A stretch of 36,059 nucleotides of DNA. Origin: an uncultured Hungatella sp. (GTDB lineage: Bacteria; Bacillota; Clostridia; Lachnospirales; Lachnospiraceae). Position numbers and translations under genes: made by a program. The stretch covers positions 1 to 36,059 of the forward strand of contig CAJUPP010000036.1 of assembly GCA_910588325.1 (NCBI GenBank), given 5' to 3'. Below are positions 1-7,136 of the stretch, in pieces. The first letter of the stretch is position 1. The number at the start of each line of letters is the position of its first letter. Below the pieces are notes generated by a model. The model searched no databases. It was not told the origin of the DNA and saw nothing but the letters and a program-made list of their open reading frames with translations.

Positions 1-391
1 ATGAAAATCCTAATTGCATTACGAGGTAATTATACTTCCTATAATCCGAATTATCGAAAGTTGAAGGGCTAAAAAAGCTGAAAAGGAGAGGTGTTTGCAA
101 AAAAATATTTGTCAAAGTACAGGCGAAAATCTGGAAATAATCTGTAAAAAAGTATCCAAAATGCTAGATAAAAAGTTATAGTTAAATGGGAATAAAATAT
201 AATTGCATTGTAACACATAAAAAGCAGATGTAAATGGTGTAAAAATATCCTTTTTGAAATATTGTTGTAGAATTGAATATTTGATGGTATATTATAGTAA
301 TGAATAAAATTGAGAGTGAAATTACAGAGAACATAGTAAGTACAGAAAATGAGGAACAAAACTCAAAATACGGAACCTGAGGAGGTTTATT
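1..391. other. AT-rich intergenic stretch with promoter
   Basis: No convincing gene is seen here. The stretch is markedly AT-rich and stop-rich on both strands. A 23-codon reading frame runs from the ATG at base 1 to the TAA at 70-72, but its upstream context is outside the window, so it may be the tail of a longer gene or chance. The right part carries a candidate promoter (265-293) and the ribosome binding site AGGAGG at 380-385 of the next gene. Confidence 0.6.
265..293 (+). promoter_or_regulatory. Candidate sigma-A promoter for the ligase/polymerase gene
   Basis: TTGTAG (265-270) is separated by exactly 17 bases from TATATT (288-293). The -10 box matches the consensus at five of six bases and the -35 at the first three. 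It lies about 100 bases before the start codon at 392, in an AT-rich region where chance matches are common. Confidence 0.45.
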
Positions 392-2029
392 ATGGAAATA
401 AAGAAAAAAAGAAACTGGTCATCAATAATTGTCGGTTTGCATGTTGCAGCGGTATTGATCGGTCTTCCTATCGTTTATCAGGATTATTACTATAATATTT
501 TGGAAGTAAAGTACTATTATTATTGCGGTTGTATTATATTCCTGCTTATAGCCATGCTTGTCTATGGGATTATTAAAACGATTCGAGAGAACGGCTGGAA
601 GCAGCTGCATATTCCAAATCTCAAAAATATAAAAATACTGGAAATATTTTCAGTTCCTGATTTAATGCTCATTATGTTTTGGATTGTGGCAGCAATATCT
701 ACAGTATTGTCTCCTTTTAAATTTGAATCATTCTGGGGAAACGAGGGGCGTTATGGTGGTTTGTTTTTGATTACCCTATATACTGCAGCATATTTTTTCA
801 TTGTAAAATGTTTTCGAGTACGTTCATGGTATGTGGATTTGTGTTTAGCAGTGGGCCTTGCAGTATGTATTTTTGGCCTGACAGATTTTTTTAATCTGGA
901 TTTACTGGGATTTGAGAGATATCTGTCATCAAGTGAAAAAAATAGTTTTACATCATTCATTGGAAACATTAATATGTATACCCAACTGGTGGCCATCTAT
1001 CTTGGAGTTGCTGCCTTTATGTGGATTGGAACGAAGAATAAGCTGAGAAGTATCTGGTACTACATCTGTCTCTGGATTATATTCCTGGCTGCTATCACAG
1101 GACAAAGCGACAATGTATATTTGTCCATAGCCGCATTATTTGCAGTGCTTCCGCTGTATGCATTTCGCAGCAGGAGAGGGATACGGCGGTACCTTATTCT
1201 TGTAATGACATGTTTGGCTTCGGTATGGGTGGTTCAATGGGTCAGTATTAAGTATGCAGGGCAGGTTGTGTCGATCCACAGTATTTACAATATTATTGCA
1301 GAATATGAGAAATTGAATACAGTGATTTTAGGGCTTTGTGCTGTCATATTGCTGTTGTATGTGTTTGATTATGTAGTAAAGAAGCAGGATGCACAAGTTA
1401 CTCCATGGCTGTGGAGGGCATGGCTGGTTTTGATAATAATTGCAGCATTGGCGGTACTCTATGTCTTGTATGATGTGAATATTGCTGAAGGCGGAGAAAA
1501 ATATGGATCCTTGCAAAACTATCTGAAGTTTACGGATTCCTGGGGGAGCAGCCGGGGGTTTGCCTGGAGAATCGCTCTGGAAAACTATGGCAAATTCCCG
1601 ATTCATCAAAAACTTTTTGGACATGGGCCGGATACATTTGGGCTTATCACATATTTTAATAACCTGGCGGAAATGCAAAGCTCTTACCGTGTAATATTTG
1701 AGAACGCCCACAATGAGTATCTGCAGTATCTCATGACAATGGGAATCCTTGGCGTCTTTGCTTATGTGGGTTTGTTAGTCAGTGCCTTTGTGCTCGTGAT
1801 AAAAAAACAGATGAACCATGTTCCGGTCATGGCAATGCTGGCAGGAGTATTTTGTTATGTTACCCAGGGAGTCGTGAATATCAGTCAGCCGATAGTGACT
1901 CCTGTCATGTGGACACTTTTAGCTATGAGCATAGCCGGGTGCCGGAAGGAGGTAAGATCAGAAGAGACACATAAAGAATCGGAGATGGAAGTACAGGAAG
2001 AAAAACTGGAAAAAGAGATAGAAGAATAA
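392..2029 (+). CDS. O-antigen ligase/polymerase (Wzy/WaaL)-like membrane protein
   Basis: A 545-residue polytopic membrane protein with roughly 10-12 hydrophobic segments. The large loop near residues 395-450 ends in ENAHNEYLQYLMTMG, with His440 and Glu442, the typical signature of the Wzy_C/O-antigen ligase family; a hydrophobic segment follows at once. Family members polymerise lipid-linked glycan repeats or transfer finished glycan to an acceptor at the outer face of the membrane. The C-terminal tail of about 30 residues is highly charged (Glu/Lys) and probably cytosolic. ATG 392 is chosen because AGGAGG lies 6 bases upstream. The gene is more AT-rich than the genes after 2068. Polymerase and ligase cannot be told apart from sequence. 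With the LCP ligase at 17045 in the same locus, polymerase is the more natural reading, but that is inference. Confidence 0.8.
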   Translation: MEIKKKRNWSSIIVGLHVAAVLIGLPIVYQDYYYNILEVKYYYYCGCIIFLLIAMLVYGIIKTIRENGWKQLHIPNLKNIKILEIFSVPDLMLIMFWIVAAISTVLSPFKFESFWGNEGRYGGLFLITLYTAAYFFIVKCFRVRSWYVDLCLAVGLAVCIFGLTDFFNLDLLGFERYLSSSEKNSFTSFIGNINMYTQLVAIYLGVAAFMWIGTKNKLRSIWYYICLWIIFLAAITGQSDNVYLSIAALFAVLPLYAFRSRRGIRRYLILVMTCLASVWVVQWVSIKYAGQVVSIHSIYNIIAEYEKLNTVILGLCAVILLLYVFDYVVKKQDAQVTPWLWRAWLVLIIIAALAVLYVLYDVNIAEGGEKYGSLQNYLKFTDSWGSSRGFAWRIALENYGKFPIHQKLFGHGPDTFGLITYFNNLAEMQSSYRVIFENAHNEYLQYLMTMGILGVFAYVGLLVSAFVLVIKKQMNHVPVMAMLAGVFCYVTQGVVNISQPIVTPVMWTLLAMSIAGCRKEVRSEETHKESEMEVQEEKLEKEIEE

Positions 2030-2061
2030 AAAGGAATAGAAAAGGAATAGAAAAGGAATGA
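2029..2061 (+). repeat. Three-copy 11-bp repeat carrying Shine-Dalgarno-like motifs
   Basis: The unit AAAAGGAATAG occurs at 2029-2039 and 2040-2050, with a third, slightly changed copy from 2051. It begins at the last base of the upstream stop codon. Each copy contains AAGGAA, and the last lies about 9 bases before ATG 2068, so the repeat multiplies the ribosome binding site of the ATPase gene. Confidence 0.8.
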
Positions 2062-2067
2062 AAGAAC

Positions 2068-3834
2068 ATGAAATCATCAAATGAATTACGTACATTGTTG
2101 CGCTCAATTGACCATAAAAGCTATCCGGCCTACAAATCCTTAGCCGGAGGGTATCAGTTTGGCAGTTATCAATTATTTATCGACCATGTACAGGGGGACC
2201 CTTTTGCATCGCCTTCCAGTCTTCACATGGAACTCCCTCATAAGGAAGCAGGTTTTCCGGAAGCGTATTTAAAAAAAGGCTGTTCCAGGATTGCCCTTGA
2301 GGATTTCCTGACCAGACAATTTGCATCTCAGGTGGAGGATTTTAATTTTAAGGCAAAGGGATCCGGAAAAAGCGGGCTCATCGCTATTACCAGATGTGGG
2401 CAGGAGGTTTTGGAACGCAGCGCGTGCCAGATCACGGATACGAAGGTAATTGTCCGGTTTCATGTGGGGTTCCCGGCTTTTGGAAGAACGATCAATGCAG
2501 GAGAGCTGGAGAAGATCTTGTTTGATTTTTTACCTGTATGTGCAGAAAAAAGTCTGCTGTTTAGGCGGTTAGATAAGAAGAGAGTGGAGCAGGCTGTGTT
2601 CTTGGCTGAAGATCAGGAGACAGTCAGACAGATTTTGAAAGATGAGAAGCTGGCAGGTTTTGTAGCCAATGGATCGATTCTTCCCAGGAAAAGCGGTGTG
2701 TCGGATCTTCCAATGAAAGACAGCGTGGCATTTGTGTCTCCGAAATCAATGGAGCGTACCTTCTCGTTGCCCCATAGAGGAGAAATTACAGGAATGGCTG
2801 TTCCGGCAGGAATTACTTTGATTGTAGGAGGCGGGTACCATGGAAAATCGACACTGTTAGATGCGCTTCAAATGGGAGTCTACAACCATATAGCAGGAGA
2901 TGGCAGGGAGTTTGTCATTACGGACCAGACGGCGGTAAAGCTGCGGGCAGAGGACGGGCGTTCCATTCGGAATGTGGATATTTCTTTGTTTATTAATGAT
3001 TTGCCTAACAAAAAAGATACAACCTCTTTTTCTACACCGGATGCCAGCGGAAGTACCTCTCAGGCGGCAGGCGTGGTGGAAGGGATAGAGGCAGGCTCTC
3101 ATCTGTTTTTGATTGATGAAGATACCTCGGCCACGAACTTTATGGTGAGGGATGACTTTATGCAGCAGGTTATCAGCCGCGAGAAAGAGCCTATTACGCC
3201 TTTTTTGGAACGTGCCAGAGAATTATATGAGAATGCAGATATTTCTACGATTCTGGTGGCGGGAAGCTCTGGGGCATTTTTCTATATTGCAGATAAAATT
3301 TTACAGATGGACTGCTATCGGCCTGTAGATATAACAGAACGGGTAAAGGAATTATGCAAAGAGCACAAAACTCCAAGAATTCAGGCTCCCGGATTTAAAA
3401 TTCCAGATTTTCGGAGAGAACTGGGAGCAGTTAATGGAAAGGGCGTTGCAGGCAGAGCATATTCGGTGGCATCTGCCGGAGCTGAAAAATATGGACAGAG
3501 CGGCGGGAGAAATGGAAGCAGCCGCCGTCATGACACAATGAAGGTGAAAACCATGGGGAGGGATGGATTTTCTCTGGACAGGGAAAATGTAGATTTGCGC
3601 TATGTGGAGCAGCTGGCAGACAGTGAACAGTTAAGCGGGCTGGCCTATTTGCTTCGGTACGGCCTGGAGCAGGTAATTGATGGGAAAAGGACGGTGCAGC
3701 AGACAGTACAGATTCTTTGGGAACTGTTGGAGAGGAAGGGCTGGGAGCCGTTTAGCGGCGCTTATATACCCTGCGGGCTGGCAAAGCCCAGAAAGCAGGA
3801 GCTATTTGCCTGCCTGAACCGGTATCGGGGATAA
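2068..3834 (+). CDS. Predicted ATPase of the ABC class (COG3044-like)
   Basis: A 588-residue soluble protein resembling the COG3044/ABC_ATPase family, whose cellular role is not established. The family-typical N-terminal half includes RFHVGFPAFGRTINAGELEK. The nucleotide-binding half has a Walker A-like GGGYHGKSTLL near residue 254 and a Walker B-like HLFLIDEDTSATNF near residue 347, with the acidic pair that coordinates Mg-ATP. A later segment (ISTILVAGSSGAFFYIADKI) resembles the H-loop/sensor region. There are no membrane segments, so it is not a transporter subunit by itself. It lies 38 bases after the ligase/polymerase gene and is probably cotranscribed. A Ser/Gly-rich stretch near residues 460-495 looks like a linker. 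It may be a housekeeping gene rather than part of polysaccharide assembly. Confidence 0.8.
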   Translation: MKSSNELRTLLRSIDHKSYPAYKSLAGGYQFGSYQLFIDHVQGDPFASPSSLHMELPHKEAGFPEAYLKKGCSRIALEDFLTRQFASQVEDFNFKAKGSGKSGLIAITRCGQEVLERSACQITDTKVIVRFHVGFPAFGRTINAGELEKILFDFLPVCAEKSLLFRRLDKKRVEQAVFLAEDQETVRQILKDEKLAGFVANGSILPRKSGVSDLPMKDSVAFVSPKSMERTFSLPHRGEITGMAVPAGITLIVGGGYHGKSTLLDALQMGVYNHIAGDGREFVITDQTAVKLRAEDGRSIRNVDISLFINDLPNKKDTTSFSTPDASGSTSQAAGVVEGIEAGSHLFLIDEDTSATNFMVRDDFMQQVISREKEPITPFLERARELYENADISTILVAGSSGAFFYIADKILQMDCYRPVDITERVKELCKEHKTPRIQAPGFKIPDFRRELGAVNGKGVAGRAYSVASAGAEKYGQSGGRNGSSRRHDTMKVKTMGRDGFSLDRENVDLRYVEQLADSEQLSGLAYLLRYGLEQVIDGKRTVQQTVQILWELLERKGWEPFSGAYIPCGLAKPRKQELFACLNRYRG

Positions 3835-3850
3835 ATTTCAGGATAGAGAT

Positions 3851-3874
3851 ATAGAAACATAGAAACATAGAAAC
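3851..3874. repeat. Three perfect copies of ATAGAAAC
   Basis: The 8-bp unit ATAGAAAC is repeated at 3851-3858, 3859-3866 and 3867-3874, just after the ATPase stop codon. It is noncoding and has no evident function; it is a candidate variable-number tandem repeat. Confidence 0.85.
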
Positions 3875-3887
3875 AATAAGCCGGAAA

Positions 3888-3945
3888 CAAAAAGCCAATG
3901 CAAAACAGACATGTATCCGTATATCCGCTTTGCATTGGCCTTTTA
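3888..3945. terminator. Bidirectional intrinsic terminator
   Basis: GCCAATGCAAA (3894-3904) pairs perfectly with TTTGCATTGGC (3929-3939). A-rich sequence flanks the left arm and TTTT the right, so the hairpin has a U-tract on either strand. It lies between convergent genes: the ATPase ending at 3834 and the small repeat protein ending at 3957. Confidence 0.85.
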
Positions 3946-3956
3946 AACATTCGAAC

Positions 3957-4283
3957 CTATCTTGTGCCTTTCCATTTTCCATCGGAATTCACATAATAAT
4001 TGTCAATCCAGGTATCGGTTGCTAAAACGCCGTCTTTATCAAAATAATACCAGGATCCTTTGGTTTTGAACCAGCCGGTTTTTTTGTTCCCGTCTTTGTC
4101 CAGATAGTAACGTTTATCGCTGTCCTCAATCCAGCCGGTAACGCTTTCACCATCATCATTGATATAAGTCCAGGTATGATCTTCATGCTCTGTCCAGGTT
4201 CCGGCATAGGCAGGAAGAGAGGAAAGAAGCATCATCAGAAAGGACAATACGATTGCCGTAATCTCTTTTCGTTTCATATACAT
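3957..4283 (-). CDS. Small secreted cell-wall-binding-repeat protein
   Basis: A 108-residue protein with a signal peptide (basic MYMKRKE, hydrophobic core, likely cut after AYA near residue 27). About two and a half aromatic, choline-binding-type repeats follow (GWIEDSDKRYYLDKDGNKKT, then GWFKTKGSWYYFDKDG). Such repeats bind cell-wall decorations in many Firmicutes, but the ligand here is unknown. There is no catalytic domain. The C-terminal DTWIDNYYVNSDGK is close to a segment of the larger repeat protein at 5470-6936, so the two are probably paralogues. GGAGG lies 4 bases from the first ATG and 10 from an in-frame ATG two codons later (M3), so either may be used. Its own upstream region has a TATACT box inside an inverted repeat. 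Confidence 0.8.
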   Translation of the reverse strand: MYMKRKEITAIVLSFLMMLLSSLPAYAGTWTEHEDHTWTYINDDGESVTGWIEDSDKRYYLDKDGNKKTGWFKTKGSWYYFDKDGVLATDTWIDNYYVNSDGKWKGTR

Positions 4284-4300
4284 ACAACCTCCGTTGTTGT

Positions 4301-4342
4301 TTTCACTGTTTCCAGTATATCACATAGTGAAACACTTGCATA
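4301..4342 (-). promoter_or_regulatory. Minus-strand promoter with flanking inverted repeat
   Basis: On the minus strand, TATACT (4319-4314) is a -10 box with a poor -35 candidate TATGCA (4342-4337) 17 bases away. TTTCACT (4301-4307) and AGTGAAA (4327-4333) form a 7-bp inverted repeat around the -10 box, a layout typical of a repressor operator. The repressor is unknown. Confidence 0.4.
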
Positions 4343-4419
4343 GGTAAAAAATTCCTTATAAATCTTACGATTTTGAGACAGGATTCTTAACGAAAATGAC
4401 AGGGAATACAAAAAATCTT

Positions 4420-4426
4420 TTCGACA
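4420..4426 (-). promoter_or_regulatory. Spo0A-box-like site
   Basis: The minus strand reads AAAATGTCGAAAAG, containing TGTCGAA, the core of the known 0A box. The same 11 bases AAAATGTCGAA occur in opposite orientation at 4552-4562. Binding by Spo0A is inferred only. Confidence 0.4.
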
Positions 4427-4555
4427 TTTTCCAGATAGGGATCTTGGGTGGGATTCTACAGGTGGTATTTGAAACAGGATAAAAATGGCATATCTAGTGG
4501 GATGATGAAATATAAAAAAGGATTTTCTGAATTTTTGGCGAAAAAAAGAGAAAAA

Positions 4556-4562
4556 TGTCGAA
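4556..4562 (+). promoter_or_regulatory. Spo0A-box-like site upstream of coiled-coil gene
   Basis: The plus strand reads AAAATGTCGAATTA. The TGTCGAA core lies 18 bases upstream of the -35 box of the candidate promoter at 4581. It is the inverted partner of the site at 4420-4426. Confidence 0.45.
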
Positions 4563-4580
4563 TTACGCGCTTGAATCCGC

Positions 4581-4609
4581 TTTTCAAACCTGGAGAAATA
4601 CGGTATATT
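4581..4609 (+). promoter_or_regulatory. Candidate promoter for the 49-residue coiled-coil gene
   Basis: TTTTCA (4581-4586), a 17-base spacer, then TATATT (4604-4609). Transcription would start near 4616, just before the strong AAGGAGG at 4626-4632. This supports translation from 4642 rather than from the ATG at 4555, which would lie upstream of the transcript. Confidence 0.5.
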
Positions 4610-4641
4610 TAAGCCAGTTTCAAAAAAGGAGGCTCAGGTAC

Positions 4642-4791
4642 ATGAGTGAAAAGGAGAAAATGTCAGTATTAGAATCAGAGAATCAAAGACTGAAGACGGA
4701 CAATGACATGTTGCTGGAAATTGTAGCGCAGATGCGGGTGACATTAAACCGTTTGATTCTTCAGTACATCTCTGCAGATTCAAAAGGTTAG
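4642..4791 (+). CDS. Small coiled-coil protein, unknown function
   Basis: A 49-residue protein not assigned to a named family. It is almost all amphipathic helix: VLESENQRLKTDNDMLLEIV continues into VAQMRVTLNRLILQYI with leucines and methionines at heptad spacing. No membrane segment or signal peptide is present. An in-frame ATG at 4555 would add 29 residues, but it has no ribosome binding site, whereas AAGGAGG sits 9 bases before ATG 4642. The LExENxRL core recurs in the coiled coil of the convergent gene at 4843-5244, so the two may share ancestry or interact. The Spo0A-like sites upstream suggest, but do not prove, control at stationary phase or sporulation. Confidence 0.6.
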   Translation: MSEKEKMSVLESENQRLKTDNDMLLEIVAQMRVTLNRLILQYISADSKG

Positions 4792-4805
4792 GGGTAGCAA
4801 GGTGG

Positions 4806-4830
4806 GGGGAGTTTAAAACTCCCCTGGTTT
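4806..4830. terminator. Weak terminator-like palindrome between convergent genes
   Basis: GGGGAGTTT (4806-4814) and AAACTCCCC (4816-4824) form a 19-base palindrome. In RNA it would fold as a GGGGAG/CTCCCC stem with an A/U loop, followed by TGGTTTT. The T-tract is short, so terminator strength is uncertain. Confidence 0.5.
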
Positions 4831-4842
4831 TCCACAAAGATA

Positions 4843-5244
4843 TCAGCCTTTTTGTTCTTTTAATTCCTTAAGTTCCTGTTTCAGTTTTTTGATTATATGG
4901 AGCTGATCCCAGATTGTCTGGTGCATCCAGTCGATAGTTTCGTTCAGACGTTTATTCTCCTGCTCCAGCGTAGCAACCTCCTGTGTCAGATGACCGATGA
5001 CTTCTCGCTGGTTATGGAGTTTTGACGGGGCACAGATTCTCTGAATAAGGGAGGCAGAAGAATTGATGATCAGCTCACTGATTAAACGGTCGCGTTCTTC
5101 GTAGTTCAAATCCATAAAATCCTGATAGCGCATATCCATCAATGTCATTTTACAGTTGCAGTTGGGACAGACAGCATTTTTGGGCAGCTGATAATAGGCA
5201 TAGTAGCCGCATTTCTTACAATAGTACACTGATAAATCTCTCAT
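4843..5244 (-). CDS. Zinc-ribbon and coiled-coil protein, unknown function
   Basis: A 133-residue protein. The N-terminus has a compact zinc ribbon, CKKCGYYAYYQLPKNAVCPNC, with two CxxC pairs suited to one Zn ion. A helical middle (YEERDRLISELIINSSASLIQRI) leads to a long C-terminal coiled coil (LEQENKRLNETIDWM, then IIKKLKQELKELKEQKG). No enzymatic motif is seen. The start is the ATG at 5244, because GGAGG lies 7 bases upstream on the minus strand. An open frame continues 35 codons further but has no ribosome binding site and would add an implausible aromatic N-terminus. It sits between two cell-wall-binding protein genes and is convergent with the small coiled-coil gene. A zinc-ribbon/coiled-coil layout suggests an adaptor or regulator, which is inference. 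Confidence 0.7.
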   Translation of the reverse strand: MRDLSVYYCKKCGYYAYYQLPKNAVCPNCNCKMTLMDMRYQDFMDLNYEERDRLISELIINSSASLIQRICAPSKLHNQREVIGHLTQEVATLEQENKRLNETIDWMHQTIWDQLHIIKKLKQELKELKEQKG

Positions 5245-5357
5245 ATTTATCCCTCCAAATAACAGAAAACAGATCAAGACACACTTTCCCTCAAAGAAAT
5301 ATAACGGTAAAAACGACAATTTATAACTGAAAATATAAAAATAATACAAAAAATTGA

Positions 5358-5395
5358 AAATGGGACTGCAAGCACGATGTGCAGCAGTCCCATTT
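5358..5395 (-). terminator. Intrinsic terminator of the large repeat-protein gene
   Basis: AAATGGGACTGC (5358-5369) pairs perfectly over 12 bases with GCAGTCCCATTT (5384-5395). Read on the minus strand, the hairpin is followed by TTCAATTTTTTG. It lies about 75 bases past the stop of the gene at 5470-6936. Confidence 0.85.
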
Positions 5396-5469
5396 CTGAA
5401 CGGATGGCGGAGTCTGTTGGTTACAGTTCGGTCAAAAACGGAACAGTAACCTTTTGTTTAGCAGACAGG

Positions 5470-6936
5470 TTATTTAGTTGCTGATGGTTGAATGATACCA
5501 TTTACATCAATGGTCCAGATATTTTCGGAGGAATCCTTCAAATCACGGTATCCTGCACCCAGCTCCGGACGTTCAGAGGATTTTGAACTGGCAGAAGCTT
5601 TTTGAATCGTACCAGAAGCATTTACCAGATAGTTCTGACCCTCAAAGGTTACAGGAGCATACCGCATATAAGACTCTGCCTGTTGACGAAGTCCGTTAAT
5701 ATAGATGACATTGTCACGGATTCCATGGAAGCCCTGGCCAAGCTTTTCGCTGTCGGTGTGGAAGAACCAGGTCTGAGTAACGCCGGATTCCTCGTCAAGA
5801 ATAGACTGTTTACCGGTTTTCATAGCACCATCCGTACCGAAGTAGTACTTCGCTTTGGAACCGTCTTCCAGAGTGATAACCTGAAGACCTGTCTGCATTT
5901 CACCGTTTTCGTTGAAACAGTAATGGGCAGTCCCAATACGGAAAATTTCCAATCCGCTTTCTGCGAAGTAAGGAACTCCACTTTTAAAATAGAATTTATA
6001 CACCTCATCCTCATCACTGAGATTTGGAATTCCGGTAATAATCATCCAGCCGGAAGCGCGGGATCCGTCTTCATTGTAATACTGATAACCATGGGCAGCA
6101 TTTTTAGAAACCTCCTGCTGATTAGCGGAAGCATCATCCTGGGAAGGCGCCTGCTGTTCGCCAGCGGCACTGTCCGCAGTATCCTGTGCCTGGGCATCTG
6201 CAGTATTGTCTGCGGCGGCATCCTGTGTCTGAAGGTCTGCGGCATTATCCGCAGCTGCGGCTTCTTCTGGCAGTTTATACCAACCGGTTACCATCTTGCC
6301 ATTTTCAAAAGTATAGTAGTTGCCGCCTATTTTTTTATCGACCTGATTTTCAATTCTTTGTCCATCACTGTTAAAATAGGACCAAGTAATTTCCAAGTCG
6401 GCATCATCCGTGTCATTAACCAGCTGGACCCAGCCCTTTTTCATGGAGCCGTCTCCTTCTTTTCCGAAGTAGTAATTTGCACCGTCAATTTCTACCAGTC
6501 CGATTACCATGCGTCCGTCACTGTCAAAGTAATAAACCTGATCATTGACGGTTCTGAATTTAGAGACGGTCATTTTGCCGTCCTTACCATAGTAGTACCA
6601 GTAGGACTCGGCGCTGTCTTCAGAACCGTCATAATCTTCGTTGGGGACAATCACCCACTGGTTCACCACTCTCTTTCCGTCAGAACCGACATAATATTCA
6701 TCTATCTGTCTATCGAGGGCAATGTCCCCGTCTTCATCTAAATAGTACCAGGCGTCATCTTTTTTCTTCCAGGTATCGGTTAAATAGTAACCGTCAGAAT
6801 CATAATACTTCCAATCCTCGTTTTCCTGGACCCAACCCGTGGACTGTGCCAGAACCGGGGAAGTGAGTACGGGGGCGAATGCGGTCATCACTACCGCAGT
6901 GGATAATACAGCCGTTAACCTGATGTGTTTTTTCAT
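5470..6936 (-). CDS. Secreted cell-wall-binding-repeat protein
   Basis: A 488-residue exported protein. The signal peptide has a basic MKKHIR start, a hydrophobic core and a likely cut after SPVLA near residue 30. The mature part is built from aromatic choline-binding-type repeats, with units such as DAWYYLDEDGD, YWYYYGKDGKM and QVYYFDSDGRMVIG. An Ala/Asp/Gln-rich linker at about residues 225-275 splits the repeats into two blocks. No catalytic domain is recognisable, so it is probably structural or adhesive on the cell wall. The ATG is preceded by AAGGAGAG on the minus strand. It is divergent from the polysaccharide genes starting at 7137 and has its own terminator. The position suggests that the repeats bind the wall polymer made by the neighbouring locus, which is inference. 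Confidence 0.85.
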   Translation of the reverse strand: MKKHIRLTAVLSTAVVMTAFAPVLTSPVLAQSTGWVQENEDWKYYDSDGYYLTDTWKKKDDAWYYLDEDGDIALDRQIDEYYVGSDGKRVVNQWVIVPNEDYDGSEDSAESYWYYYGKDGKMTVSKFRTVNDQVYYFDSDGRMVIGLVEIDGANYYFGKEGDGSMKKGWVQLVNDTDDADLEITWSYFNSDGQRIENQVDKKIGGNYYTFENGKMVTGWYKLPEEAAAADNAADLQTQDAAADNTADAQAQDTADSAAGEQQAPSQDDASANQQEVSKNAAHGYQYYNEDGSRASGWMIITGIPNLSDEDEVYKFYFKSGVPYFAESGLEIFRIGTAHYCFNENGEMQTGLQVITLEDGSKAKYYFGTDGAMKTGKQSILDEESGVTQTWFFHTDSEKLGQGFHGIRDNVIYINGLRQQAESYMRYAPVTFEGQNYLVNASGTIQKASASSKSSERPELGAGYRDLKDSSENIWTIDVNGIIQPSATK

Positions 6937-6992
6937 AAATTTTTCTCTCCTTTTTCTATGTGGCCGATAATCCGTCGTTGCATTACTGTTGC

Positions 6993-7021
6993 ATTATAAC
7001 CCATAAGCGGGAGGGGTGAAA
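6993..7021 (-). promoter_or_regulatory. Minus-strand promoter of the repeat-protein gene
   Basis: On the minus strand a perfect TATAAT (6998-6993) lies 57 bases before the start codon. The -35 candidate TTTCAC (7021-7016) is 17 bases upstream but poor. The -10 match carries most of the weight. Confidence 0.5.
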
Positions 7022-7067
7022 GTGTAGGTTGATGGTAAATATGGCAGGGTTAAACAATAAAACCGCT

Positions 7068-7095
7068 TTTACTATAAAAACATTTATGATATACT
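7068..7095 (+). promoter_or_regulatory. Candidate promoter of the sugar-biosynthesis operon
   Basis: TTTACT (7068-7073), a 16-base spacer, then TATACT (7090-7095). It lies about 40 bases before the ATG at 7137 and could drive the run of genes to the GT2 gene ending at 15528. Confidence 0.45.
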
Positions 7096-7136
7096 TACGT
7101 GAGATAATGTCATTTATAGAGAAGGAGTAATTGCAG

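Larger units (their letters stand above)
4284..4641. other. 358-bp divergent intergenic region with Spo0A-box-like sites
   Basis: No gene with a ribosome binding site is seen. The left edge holds the promoter of the minus-strand repeat-protein gene. The right half holds two TGTCGAA cores in opposite orientation (4420-4426 and 4556-4562) and a promoter (4581-4609) for the small plus-strand coiled-coil gene. Confidence 0.6.

Noticed and set aside
1..72. 23-codon frame at the left edge
   Set aside because: Start context is outside the window; it may be the tail of another gene or chance, so it is not called.
3851..3874. CRISPR-like array
   Set aside because: The 8-bp units are directly adjacent, with no spacers, and no cas genes are present.
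4555..4641. Upstream ATG that would add 29 residues to the small coiled-coil protein
   Set aside because: It has no ribosome binding site and lies upstream of the predicted transcription start, while ATG 4642 has AAGGAGG at ideal distance.
5602..6741. 379-codon open frame antisense to the wall-binding-repeat gene
   Set aside because: It is a by-product of the repetitive codon use of the real gene; there is no ribosome binding site and the product is a hydrophobic sequence with no family features.
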